From assembly GCA_013003415.1 (NCBI GenBank), contig JABDJR010000119.1, positions 1 to 6,198 on the forward strand: DNA of 6,198 bases, given 5' to 3'. A program made the position numbers and the translations under genes. The notes under the pieces are model-generated. The model was given only the letters and a program-made list of their open reading frames with translations. It was not told where the DNA came from and did not search any database. Positions 1-6,197 of the stretch are shown here, piece after piece. The DNA is from Candidatus Eiseniibacteriota bacterium. GTDB taxonomy: Bacteria; Eisenbacteria; RBG-16-71-46; JABDJR01. Within the stretch, counting starts at the first letter, position 1. Each line of letters begins with the position of its first letter.

Positions 1-1065
1 ACCCACGCCGGCGTGGATCACCAGAAACAGCAAGACCACGGCAAGACCGCGTCCTTCGCGAAGCACACTAAAGCGCTGCTCCCATTGCCAAGCCACCAGG
101 AATGCAAGCACAGGAATCACGACCGCCAGATAGCGGGTGTGCCCCATCCAGTCGCCCCCCACGGCAAAGACAAAGGCCGCCTGCATCAAAAGCCAACCAA
201 CCAAGAAAAGTCGAAACCAAGGAGGGCCGAGAGCGGACTTTCCAAAGGGGTGCCGTGACCAGGTGAGCAAAACAAGAAAAGCTAGGGCGGCGTGGCTCAA
301 GCACCACCAACCCAGGTTCTCCAAACCCTGCAACCACCCTTGGGAGCCCGGCTCCACTTTCGCGAAAAAGGTGTTGGGCAGGAGAGCGCCGTAGGTCACC
401 CAACGAAAGACGAGATACATCGCGGGTAGCACGACCGCCGACGCGAATGCGGTTAAGAGAAAACGAACGGGTAGCCATAATCCCCAGAGCAACCAAGCGC
501 CCATTGGGACTAACCAAAGAACCGCTTCGGGGCGAGCAAGAAGAAGGAGTCCGGTTAAGCACCCCAACCAGAGGGCGCGCCCGCGGCTTCTGTCCATGCC
601 CACCGGCCACGCCGCGGTTAACCAAAGGCAGACCAAGAACACAACGAGGGGCGTTTCAAGTCCCGACCCCGACCACAACAGCACCCCCCCATCCACAGCC
701 AAGACACCCATGAGGAGGGCTTTGGCAGGGAGGCCCCAGGGGGCTCGACGGCAAAAACGATACAAAACAAGAAGCGATCCAAGGAGAAACACCAAAGACA
801 GAATCGGCGCGATTTGGTGGGGCGCGATTCCGGTTGCGCTAAGAACACCAAGCAAGAGTGTCCACAGGGGGTTCGAAAAACCTTCAACCGCTTCCCCATC
901 GTTGAAGGTTAGGCCAAGCCCATCTCCAAAACGTTCCGCGTAGCGAAAGGAAATAAAGGCATCGTCGACGAGCGCGCGATCATGGTTCCCATAGTACAGA
1001 GCGAACAAGGCCACTTGGGCCAACAGCATTCCGAGAAGAATGAAAAGTAGGGATCGCGACTTCAT
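1..1065 (-). CDS. Polytopic membrane glycosyltransferase, GT-C / AftB-like (partial, C-terminus beyond left edge)
   Basis: The frame is open for 355 codons from an ATG at 1065 to base 1, with no stop codon, so the C-terminus lies outside the window. The protein opens with a hydrophobic segment (about residues 5-24). A short loop with paired aspartates (D34-D35, in LVDDAFISFRYAERF) and the motif VEGFSNPLW (about 60-68) follow, then about ten more hydrophobic segments. Later motifs are LETPL (136-140), ARPEAVLWL (177-185), YGALLPNTFFAK (225-236) and GGDWMGHTRY (303-312). This order of motifs recalls GT-C membrane glycosyltransferases such as mycobacterial AftB, which take sugars from polyprenyl-phosphate donors, with an Asp in the first outer loop as the likely catalytic residue. 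The acceptor cannot be told; a cell-envelope glycan or surface protein is an inference. No good Shine-Dalgarno sequence precedes the ATG. The start was chosen because it gives a natural N-terminal anchor. The gene follows a terminator, so it probably has its own transcription unit. Confidence 0.8.
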   Translation of the reverse strand, partial: MKSRSLLFILLGMLLAQVALFALYYGNHDRALVDDAFISFRYAERFGDGLGLTFNDGEAVEGFSNPLWTLLLGVLSATGIAPHQIAPILSLVFLLGSLLVLYRFCRRAPWGLPAKALLMGVLAVDGGVLLWSGSGLETPLVVFLVCLWLTAAWPVGMDRSRGRALWLGCLTGLLLLARPEAVLWLVPMGAWLLWGLWLPVRFLLTAFASAVVLPAMYLVFRWVTYGALLPNTFFAKVEPGSQGWLQGLENLGWWCLSHAALAFLVLLTWSRHPFGKSALGPPWFRLFLVGWLLMQAAFVFAVGGDWMGHTRYLAVVIPVLAFLVAWQWEQRFSVLREGRGLAVVLLFLVIHAGVG

Positions 1066-1126
1066 GTTTGGAACTTTACCCAAGGACCCTCGGGGACGCG
1101 AGGTTTCGAGGAGCCGAACTTTGGGG

Positions 1127-1160
1127 CAAATAAAAAGAGCGTGGATAACCACGCTCTCTT
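1127..1160 (-). terminator. Intrinsic terminator after tRNA-Leu
   Basis: On the minus strand a 9-bp perfect stem (AGAGCGTGG with CCACGCTCT; plus-strand arms 1136-1144 and 1149-1157) closes a 4-base loop. It is extended by A-U/G-U pairs and followed by a U-rich tract (TTTTATTT). The stem starts 5 bases after the CCA end of the tRNA. It would end the transcript carrying secG and the tRNA, and probably the whole gap-pgk-tpiA-secG unit. The plus strand also shows some T residues beyond the stem, but no plus-strand gene leads into it. Confidence 0.88.
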
Positions 1161-1162
1161 AT

Positions 1163-1249
<87 letters not shown>

Positions 1250-1265
1250 GCACCAAACTAAAGTC

Positions 1266-1718
1266 TTAGTTGCCACCCGTACCCGTTTCGTTGTTCTCGG
1301 CTGGGGGCGTGGTTTCGCCCGGAGTCGTGGTTTCGGTTCCTGTGCCCGTACCTTCTCCTGGAGTGGTGCCGGTACCCAAATCAAGGGCACCTGGAGTGGT
1401 CGGTGATGGGGCGTCGATGGGAGGAGCAATGCTCATAGGATCGCCGCCGGAACGCACGATGGGCGTGGGTCCACTTGCCGACGCTTGCATGATGGCGAGC
1501 ACCAGGGAGGTGACGAGAAAAGCTGTCCCCAAGCCGGCCGTAGCCTTACTTAGGAACGTCGCTGCCCCGCGGCCACCAAAAAGCATCTGGCCGGTTTGCC
1601 CGCCAGCGGCTCCAAAGGCACCTGCAAGTCCCCCTCCTTTACCCGACTGGAGCAAAATGACCAGCATCAGGAGGAAGCTAATTAGAATATGAAAAACCAG
1701 TAAAACACCGTATATCAC
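1266..1718 (-). CDS. secG: SecG, protein-export channel subunit with a long acidic C-terminal tail
   Basis: SecG is the small accessory subunit of the SecYEG channel in the inner membrane and helps SecA-driven export. The 150-residue product has two membrane helices (about 3-22 and 60-78). Between them is the classic SecG loop: LLQSGKGGGLAGAFG (22-36) followed by MLFGGRGAATFLSKAT (45-60). Translation begins at a GTG (1718-1716) preceded by GGAG with an 8-base spacer; no in-frame ATG fits the N-terminus. Many SecG proteins end soon after the second helix, but this one continues for about 70 residues. The last 55 or so are rich in Thr, Gly, Pro and Glu with no basic residue, and look disordered. 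By the known E. coli topology this tail would be periplasmic. The gene lies 90 bases after tpiA and 16 bases before tRNA-Leu, so cotranscription is likely. Confidence 0.95.
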   Translation of the reverse strand: MIYGVLLVFHILISFLLMLVILLQSGKGGGLAGAFGAAGGQTGQMLFGGRGAATFLSKATAGLGTAFLVTSLVLAIMQASASGPTPIVRSGGDPMSIAPPIDAPSPTTPGALDLGTGTTPGEGTGTGTETTTPGETTPPAENNETGTGGN

Positions 1719-1789
1719 GAGATTATCTCCATTACCTCAGAGCGCGCATGAATGCAGTTGAGACCGCTCCCAAAGGACGAAGGAGTCTA

Positions 1790-1804
1790 CCAGGGTCACC
1801 CTGG
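1790..1804 (-). other. Short hairpin just after tpiA
   Basis: The sequence CCAGGGTGACCCTGG (minus strand) forms a 6-bp stem with a 3-base loop, starting 4 bases after the tpiA stop codon. No U-run follows it, so it is unlikely to be an efficient intrinsic terminator. It could slow 3' exonuclease decay of the upstream message or mark a processing point between tpiA and secG. The rest of the 90-base gap shows only the secG ribosome-binding site; I see no convincing promoter there. Confidence 0.4.
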
Positions 1805-1808
1805 CCGG

Positions 1809-2591
1809 TCAACTCCCAGCCTGCCGGGCCGCGTCGCCCCCCGCCCGGATGATCGGGACAAATTGCTCTGGTTTGAGGGAAGCTCCCCCAACCAGACCAC
1901 CGTCCACATCGGGCTTTGAAAAGATGTCCGCCGCATTGCCCGCTTTGACACTCCCTCCGTAGAGGATCCGAATCCCGCTCGCGGCATGCGTCCCAAATAG
2001 GTTCGAGAGCTCGGATCGCACATGGGAGTGCGCCTCTTGAGCCTGCTCCGGAGAGGCCGTCTTGCCCGTCCCGATGGCCCATACAGGCTCATAAGCCACA
2101 ACCAGACGGCTGGGGTCACTGAACTGAAGATTGGCGAGGGATCCCACCACCTGCCGGGTCAGCACAACTTCGGTGGCTCCGGATTCCCGTTCCGCCTCGG
2201 TCTCGCCAACGCAAACCACAGGGATCAAATCGTGAGCAAGCGCGGAGGCGGCTTTGCGATTGATCATCTCGTCGGTTTCGCCGAAAAGAGCGCGACGCTC
2301 GGAGTGTCCCAGGATGACCTGTTGGCAACCGAGCTCTCGCAGCATGAGCGGAGAGCATTCCCCAGTGAAAGCTCCGCCCTCTTCCCAGTGCATATTTTGT
2401 GCTCCCCAAAGGACATCCGAACCGGTCAAAACACTTTGTGCTACGTCGAGCATAGGAGCAGCCGGAAAATAAGCGACGTCGATGGGTTCGGCTTGGGTCT
2501 CAAGCTCGTTGCGAATGGAACTCAGCAACTGATTGAGTTCCGACCGGGAGAGATTCATCTTGATGTTCCCGGCTACGAGAATGCGTCGCAT
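1809..2591 (-). CDS. tpiA: Triosephosphate isomerase (TIM)
   Basis: This cytoplasmic enzyme interconverts dihydroxyacetone phosphate and glyceraldehyde-3-phosphate in glycolysis and gluconeogenesis. The product has 260 residues, close to the usual length of about 250. The catalytic residues are present: Asn9 and Lys11 in AGNIKMN, His96 in LGHSERR and Glu168 in AYEPVW. The mobile phosphate lid (PVWAIGTGKTA, 169-179) and the phosphate-binding loops YGGSVK (211-216) and GGLVGGASL (231-239) are intact. The usual Trp of GNWKMN is Ile10 here. The ATG at 2591 overlaps the pgk stop codon (TGATG), and AAGGGGG just upstream is a plausible Shine-Dalgarno sequence, so translation is probably coupled to pgk. 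The enzyme supplies the substrate of the gap product encoded in the same cluster. Confidence 0.98.
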   Translation of the reverse strand: MRRILVAGNIKMNLSRSELNQLLSSIRNELETQAEPIDVAYFPAAPMLDVAQSVLTGSDVLWGAQNMHWEEGGAFTGECSPLMLRELGCQQVILGHSERRALFGETDEMINRKAASALAHDLIPVVCVGETEAERESGATEVVLTRQVVGSLANLQFSDPSRLVVAYEPVWAIGTGKTASPEQAQEAHSHVRSELSNLFGTHAASGIRILYGGSVKAGNAADIFSKPDVDGGLVGGASLKPEQFVPIIRAGGDAARQAGS

Positions 2592-3793
2592 CAGGCCCCC
2601 TTGTCTGTCAGAGCGGCTAAACCAGGTAGGTCTTTGCCTTCAAGAAACTCTAGGAAGGCACCGCCCCCCGTAGACACATGAGAGTAGTCGGTTGCCGAAA
2701 GACCGAGTCGACCGATTGCCGCGACCGAGTCTCCCCCGCCGACAACCGTGGTTGCTCCGCGTTTTCCGGCCTCCGCCACGGCCTTGGCAATAGCCAACGT
2801 GCCCTGACTAAAAGCCTCCACTTCAAAGATGCCTACCGGACCGTTCCAAATCACGGTGCTCGCTGACTCGATGCGGTCACGGAACAACTCGATCGTCTTG
2901 CTTCCGATATCGACACCCATGGTTCCTAAAGGAATAGCCTGCCCTTCAGAGTTTTGATATGGCTCCGAACCATCGGCTCCCGCCGAGCAGATTGAATCGG
3001 CGGGTAAAACCAATTCAACCCCCCGCTCCTCCGCCGCTTCCATCGCACTCTTCGCAATCTCAACCCGATCGGATTCCAAAAGCGAATCACCGATCTCAAT
3101 CCCCAGTGCTTTGTAGAAGGTATAGGTCATCCCCCCGCCCACAAGGACACAGTCGACCTTGTCGAGAAGGTTTTCGATCACATCGACCTTCCCGGATATC
3201 TTGGCGCCACCAAGAATAGCGACAAAAGGTCGACCCGGTTTTGCCAGGGCCGAGGTCAAGTAGTGAATCTCGGCTTCCATGAGTAGGCCGGCAGCGGCCT
3301 GCTTGAAATGCTTCGTCACCCCCACCGTGGATGCGTGAGCACGGTGGGCGGTTCCGAAGGCGTCGTTGACATAGATATCTCCCAGCTGGGAAAGCTGGTG
3401 AGAGAATCCGGCATCGTTGGCCTCTTCTTCCGGGTGATAGCGAAGGTTCTCCAAAAGAAGGACATCGCCGTCGCCAAGACGCTCCGTCGCCTGCAAGGGC
3501 GCATCGCCTACACAGTCGTTCACGAAACGAATCTCTTCATCGAGCAGCCGAGCCAGACGTCGGGCAACCGGCTCTAAAGTGAACTTTGGGTTCGGCTCGC
3601 CTTTGGGTCGTCCCAGATGTGACATGAGCACAACCCGGGCACCGTTCTCGCGGAGCCTCTGAATGGTTGGCATGGCGGCGCGAATACGCGTTTCGTCGGC
3701 CACCCGGTTGTCTTCAATGGGAACATTGAAATCGACCCGCATGAGGACGCGCTTCCCCGCGACATCCAAATCGTCGAGTGTCAGCTTGTTCAT
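2591..3793 (-). CDS. pgk: Phosphoglycerate kinase
   Basis: This cytoplasmic enzyme transfers the acyl phosphate of 1,3-bisphosphoglycerate to ADP, giving 3-phosphoglycerate and ATP. The 400-residue product has the normal length and two-domain plan. The N-domain binds the phosphoglycerate through RVDFNVP (19-25), Arg36, SHLGRP (58-63) and RAHAS (151-155). The C-domain binds the nucleotide through LGGAKISGK (194-202), WNGPVGIFE (316-324), VGGGDSVAAI (351-360) and STGGGAFLEFLEGK (374-387). No key residue appears to be missing. The ATG lies 3 bases after the gap stop codon, with AAGG inside the end of gap at a 7-base spacing. The stop TGA shares its last base with the tpiA ATG. A run of five G's (2596-2600) sits just before the stop. 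Both junctions point to one operon. Confidence 0.99.
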   Translation of the reverse strand: MNKLTLDDLDVAGKRVLMRVDFNVPIEDNRVADETRIRAAMPTIQRLRENGARVVLMSHLGRPKGEPNPKFTLEPVARRLARLLDEEIRFVNDCVGDAPLQATERLGDGDVLLLENLRYHPEEEANDAGFSHQLSQLGDIYVNDAFGTAHRAHASTVGVTKHFKQAAAGLLMEAEIHYLTSALAKPGRPFVAILGGAKISGKVDVIENLLDKVDCVLVGGGMTYTFYKALGIEIGDSLLESDRVEIAKSAMEAAEERGVELVLPADSICSAGADGSEPYQNSEGQAIPLGTMGVDIGSKTIELFRDRIESASTVIWNGPVGIFEVEAFSQGTLAIAKAVAEAGKRGATTVVGGGDSVAAIGRLGLSATDYSHVSTGGGAFLEFLEGKDLPGLAALTDKGA

Positions 3794-3796
3794 GCG

Positions 3797-4795
3797 TTAG
3801 CCTTGGGACTTCATGTACCGAATCAGGTCGATGACGCGGTTGGAGAAACCCCACTCGTTATCGTACCAGGAGAGCACCTTAACCATGTTGCCGTCCATCA
3901 CCGCGCTCATTGGGGCATCGTAGATGCTCGAGTGCGGATTGTGGATGATATCCGAAGAGACGAGAGGCTCCTCGCTATACTCCAAGACTCCCTTGAGCTC
4001 ACCTGCGGCGGCCTCTTTGAACTTGGCGTCCATGGAGGCTTTGTCCGTGGGTTTGTCGAGCTCGGCAACGAGGTCCACCAAAGATCCGTCGGGCACCGGA
4101 ACCCGAACTGCCATACCGTCGAGACGGCCTTTGAGCTCGGGAATCACCAAGCCGATGGCACGGGCGGCCCCCGTGGTGGTAGGAATCTGGTTCATGGCCG
4201 CGGCACGGGCCCGGCGCAAGTCCTTGTGAGGAAGGTCGAGAATACGTTGATCGTTGGTGTAGGCGTGAATGGTGGTCATAAGACCGCGCTTCAAACCCCA
4301 GTTGTCGTGCAACACCTTCACCACCGGGGCCAAACAGTTGGTGGTGCAAGAGGCGTTGGAAACCACATGATGTTCGCTGGGATTGTAGGTGGTGTGATTG
4401 ACCCCAATCGCCAGGGTGGCGTCAGCTTCCTTACAGGGAGCGGACACGATGACCTTCTTGGCTCCTGCCTCTAAGTGCATGGCGGCCTTGTCGCGTGAGG
4501 TAAAGGCACCCGTAGATTCGACGACCAGGTCGATACCCATTTCCTTCCAGGGAAGCTTGGATGGGTCGCGCTCGCTCAGCACTTTGAACTTATCACCGCC
4601 AAAGCGGATGTGATCTCCGTCGACGATCACGTCGGCGTCGATCCGTCCGTGGACGGAGTCATTCTTGAACAGGTGGGCTAATGTCTTAGAATCGGTCAGA
4701 TCGTTGACCGCTACAAAATCGAGTTCGTTGTCGCCAGCCGCCGCACGAAGCAAGAGTCGGCCGATGCGTCCAAATCCATTTACCGCGATTCTCAT
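3797..4795 (-). CDS. gap: Glyceraldehyde-3-phosphate dehydrogenase, NAD-dependent type
   Basis: This tetrameric cytoplasmic enzyme oxidises and phosphorylates glyceraldehyde-3-phosphate to 1,3-bisphosphoglycerate with NAD. From the chosen ATG the product has 332 residues, normal for the family. The Rossmann motif is NGFGRIGR (6-13). Asp32, together with Leu188-Pro189, matches the residues linked to NAD rather than NADP preference in glycolytic GapA enzymes. The catalytic Cys150 lies in [12 protein letters not shown] (146-157) and the catalytic His177 in [17 protein letters not shown] (311-320) is also intact. The frame stays open upstream to 4945, but that extension has no GAPDH homology and would run through a promoter and a hairpin. 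The ATG at 4795 has AGGA 6 bases upstream and begins the conserved domain. The gene leads the gap-pgk-tpiA cluster. Confidence 0.99.
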   Translation of the reverse strand: MRIAVNGFGRIGRLLLRAAAGDNELDFVAVNDLTDSKTLAHLFKNDSVHGRIDADVIVDGDHIRFGGDKFKVLSERDPSKLPWKEMGIDLVVESTGAFTSRDKAAMHLEAGAKKVIVSAPCKEADATLAIGVNHTTYNPSEHHVVSNASCTTNCLAPVVKVLHDNWGLKRGLMTTIHAYTNDQRILDLPHKDLRRARAAAMNQIPTTTGAARAIGLVIPELKGRLDGMAVRVPVPDGSLVDLVAELDKPTDKASMDAKFKEAAAGELKGVLEYSEEPLVSSDIIHNPHSSIYDAPMSAVMDGNMVKVLSWYDNEWGFSNRVIDLIRYMKSQG

Positions 4796-4801
4796 GGGAG
4801 A

Positions 4802-4836
4802 TCCTCTCTGCAGAGGCCTCAGTGGAAGAGGCAGAG
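4802..4836 (-). promoter_or_regulatory. gap ribosome-binding site within a foldable leader segment
   Basis: The Shine-Dalgarno sequence GAGAGGA lies at 4808-4802, 6 bases before the gap ATG, which settles the start. Just upstream, GCCTC and GAGGC (arms 4828-4832 and 4816-4820, loop of 7) can form a small hairpin. An outer pairing of CTCTGC (4831-4836) with GCAGAG (4806-4811) would cover part of the Shine-Dalgarno sequence. The ribosome-binding site itself is clear; control by folding is only a possibility. Confidence 0.6.
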
Positions 4837-4861
4837 CAGGTTTTAGGGGGATTGATGTGCT

Positions 4862-4906
4862 AATAAAAGTGAATAAAGGGCAGTCAGTATAGCACTGACT
4901 GCCCTT
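4862..4906 (-). terminator. 13-bp terminator-like hairpin between the secreted-protein gene and gap
   Basis: On the minus strand AAGGGCAGTCAGT pairs perfectly with ACTGACTGCCCTT (plus-strand arms 4894-4906 and 4876-4888) around the 5-base loop GCTAT. It is followed by TATTCACTTTTATT, a U-rich but interrupted tract. It most simply ends transcripts of the secreted-protein gene, whose stop codon lies 76 bases upstream. The plus-strand side lacks a T-run. A promoter-like sequence lies upstream of the hairpin, so a transcript starting there would carry this structure at its extreme 5' end, which leaves its role open (terminator, attenuator or stabilising 5' stem). Confidence 0.75.
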
Positions 4907-4916
4907 CAGCCCGAAG

Positions 4917-4945
4917 ATCCTAGCCCTCGCCAAATCCAGTGTCAA
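4917..4945 (-). promoter_or_regulatory. Sigma70-type promoter, probably for gap-pgk-tpiA-secG-tRNA-Leu
   Basis: A consensus -35 hexamer TTGACA (4945-4940), a 17-base spacer and the -10 hexamer TAGGAT (4922-4917, four of six matches to TATAAT) lie in the intergenic region in the sense direction of gap. The expected start is near 4910, giving a leader of about 115 bases. A 15-base imperfect inverted repeat (4946-4960) abuts the -35 and could be an operator, but nothing else supports that. The weak point is that the 13-bp hairpin lies just downstream of the start. Confidence 0.55.
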
Positions 4946-4982
4946 GCACTCCTAGAGCGCCCTTAGAGCTGACATCCGCCTT

Positions 4983-6197
4983 CTAACGTATGATTACAAA
5001 TCGACCTCGGCAAACGTCTCCAGCGTACTCAACGGTGTAAAGATAGATCCCGCTCACTACATCCTGACCGTTCTTCGAGATCAGATTCCAAAAATAGGTC
5101 CCATCTCCCCCGCGTCCATCATGGCGATCCGACCTCACCAAATCCCCGGCTAGGGTGTAGATCCGAACCCTGGATACAGCTTTGGGAAGGTTCCGTAGCG
5201 CGATTTTCGTCCCCGTTGGATCCTTTTGGGAGGGAATCAAATCCCAGGCGGCTCCGCCCCGGTAGGGATTAGGGACCACCGCCACCGACTCACATCCCCC
5301 AGCGCTATCCCAACGCGGAATCACCGCCTGGGCCTCCGTTGCCGTCGGTAAACCGGCAATCTCCAGATCTTCTAGTTCCCCGGTGGCATCATTCCGTCGC
5401 GAAGTGACGCCAAAAGCCGTCACCGAGTAGTAGTAGACTTTGCCGTTCACCACGCCGTTTCTGTCGACGAACTTGTAGCGACCAATAGGATAGATGTTCT
5501 TCCCGTCATCGGTCTGACCAATATCAACAATGTTCCGATCCGTAACCTCGAGCAGGTGTTGGGGCGAACGAACACCAAGACCGTCTTTGGGGTTTCGCCG
5601 GAACTCGCCCACGAGCATCCAGTCGTTGGGAGACGGCCCGATCGCACCCACCGGCCGCTGCCAATTGTCTACGCGCCACACTCGATACCCTTCGAACAGG
5701 TTCTGTCCGGTTAAGGGGTCAACCTGTAGCTCGGGTTTGTTATCCCACAGTAAAGTGACTTCGCGATCCTCTCCCGGCCGAGCGAAGGCAGAGAACCCGG
5801 GATCTACAGGGGTGATATTAGAGTTTGGGGAAACCGGAGCCGTGATCCCAACCCAATTCACCAAGGTCTCCTGCCCTCCCACACCCGTGCACGGGTTGCA
5901 GTCCGCGTCGACCCAAAGGCACCGGGAAGATCGATGATCCACTGTGACCATGAGGGTGTCACAGGGATCATCCCAACTCACCTCGGTCCCCGGCTCTAAG
6001 GCCCGGAGGCAGCGTTCCAGGCCGTTCACACCCGTTTCCGGATTCGCGTCGGCGTCTACATAGCGACCGTTGAAGATCCGCTGAGCGGAGACTGCGTTTC
6101 GAATAAAACCATCGAAACCCGGCCCAACTACATAGGCGGTTTGAAAGTTGAGAGACTCTCCCGGATCGAGCACCTCAAAAGGGCCCGCGGAAATGAT
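4983..6197 (-). CDS. Secreted multidomain protein with FN3-like module and C-terminal FlgD-like domain (partial, N-terminus beyond right edge)
   Basis: The frame is open from the right edge to a TAG at 4983, giving 404 residues of a longer protein. A GTG at 6173 is not a credible start, because homologous-looking sequence (SAGPFEVLDPGES, ending a beta domain) spans it. Residues about 45-117 hold two copies of a DADxNPxTGVxGxE motif (48-61 and 97-110) with five cysteines. Residues about 143-275 look like a fibronectin-III-type fold (VTLLWDN, FEGYRVWRV, GKVYYYSVTAFG). Residues about 303-404 form a FlgD-like/type IX-sorting-like beta domain: VVPNPYR (307-313), RVRIYTLAGDLVR, GTYFWNL, GIYLYTV and a final GRFVIIR. 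Cys302 and Cys396 flank this last domain and could form a disulfide. Such proteins are exported to the cell surface or medium; the specific function is unknown. It probably ends at the hairpin near 4880. Confidence 0.85.
   Translation of the reverse strand: MISAGPFEVLDPGESLNFQTAYVVGPGFDGFIRNAVSAQRIFNGRYVDADANPETGVNGLERCLRALEPGTEVSWDDPCDTLMVTVDHRSSRCLWVDADCNPCTGVGGQETLVNWVGITAPVSPNSNITPVDPGFSAFARPGEDREVTLLWDNKPELQVDPLTGQNLFEGYRVWRVDNWQRPVGAIGPSPNDWMLVGEFRRNPKDGLGVRSPQHLLEVTDRNIVDIGQTDDGKNIYPIGRYKFVDRNGVVNGKVYYYSVTAFGVTSRRNDATGELEDLEIAGLPTATEAQAVIPRWDSAGGCESVAVVPNPYRGGAAWDLIPSQKDPTGTKIALRNLPKAVSRVRIYTLAGDLVRSDRHDGRGGDGTYFWNLISKNGQDVVSGIYLYTVEYAGDVCRGRFVIIR
5868..6056 (-). repeat. Two copies of a DADxNPxTGVxGxE coding motif
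   Basis: Two 14-codon units at 6056-6015 and 5909-5868 encode DADANPETGVNGLE and DADCNPCTGVGGQE, 49 residues apart start to start. The Asp-x-Asp-x-Asn pattern resembles calcium-binding loops (EF-hand-like or thrombospondin type 3-like), though the spacing to the final Glu is 14 rather than 12. The second copy gains two cysteines. This is a visible internal duplication; metal binding is an inference. Confidence 0.6.

Noticed and set aside
68..625. Minus-strand 185-codon frame in the left region
   Set aside because: Its Arg/Ser/Gly/Pro-rich product is the out-of-frame reading of the glycosyltransferase gene, whose own frame is open across the whole interval and shows membrane helices and motifs.
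1066..1126. Promoter for the glycosyltransferase gene, possibly leaderless (TAAAGT at 1078-1073)
   Set aside because: The -10-like hexamer is weak, the -35 position has a poor match, and a 6-bp hairpin (1079-1094) is not followed by anything diagnostic. The absence of a Shine-Dalgarno sequence is noted, but a promoter call is not supportable.
1715..1732. Six-codon minus-strand frame (ATG to TGA) overlapping the secG start
   Set aside because: It contains the secG Shine-Dalgarno sequence and has no ribosome-binding site of its own that I can see; most likely chance.
2022..2681. Long plus-strand open frame (219 codons) opposite tpiA and the end of pgk
   Set aside because: It lies entirely antisense to tpiA and the pgk terminus, with no domain and no reason to prefer it over two intact glycolytic genes.
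3803..4474. Long plus-strand open frame (223 codons) opposite gap
   Set aside because: It is antisense to a highly conserved enzyme gene. The product has no recognisable domain, and its composition is that of a mirrored coding sequence.
4796..4945. N-terminal extension of GAPDH starting at the TTG at 4945
   Set aside because: The TTG is part of the -35 hexamer, and the extension would translate the 13-bp hairpin and has no family resemblance. The ATG at 4795 has a Shine-Dalgarno sequence and starts the conserved domain.
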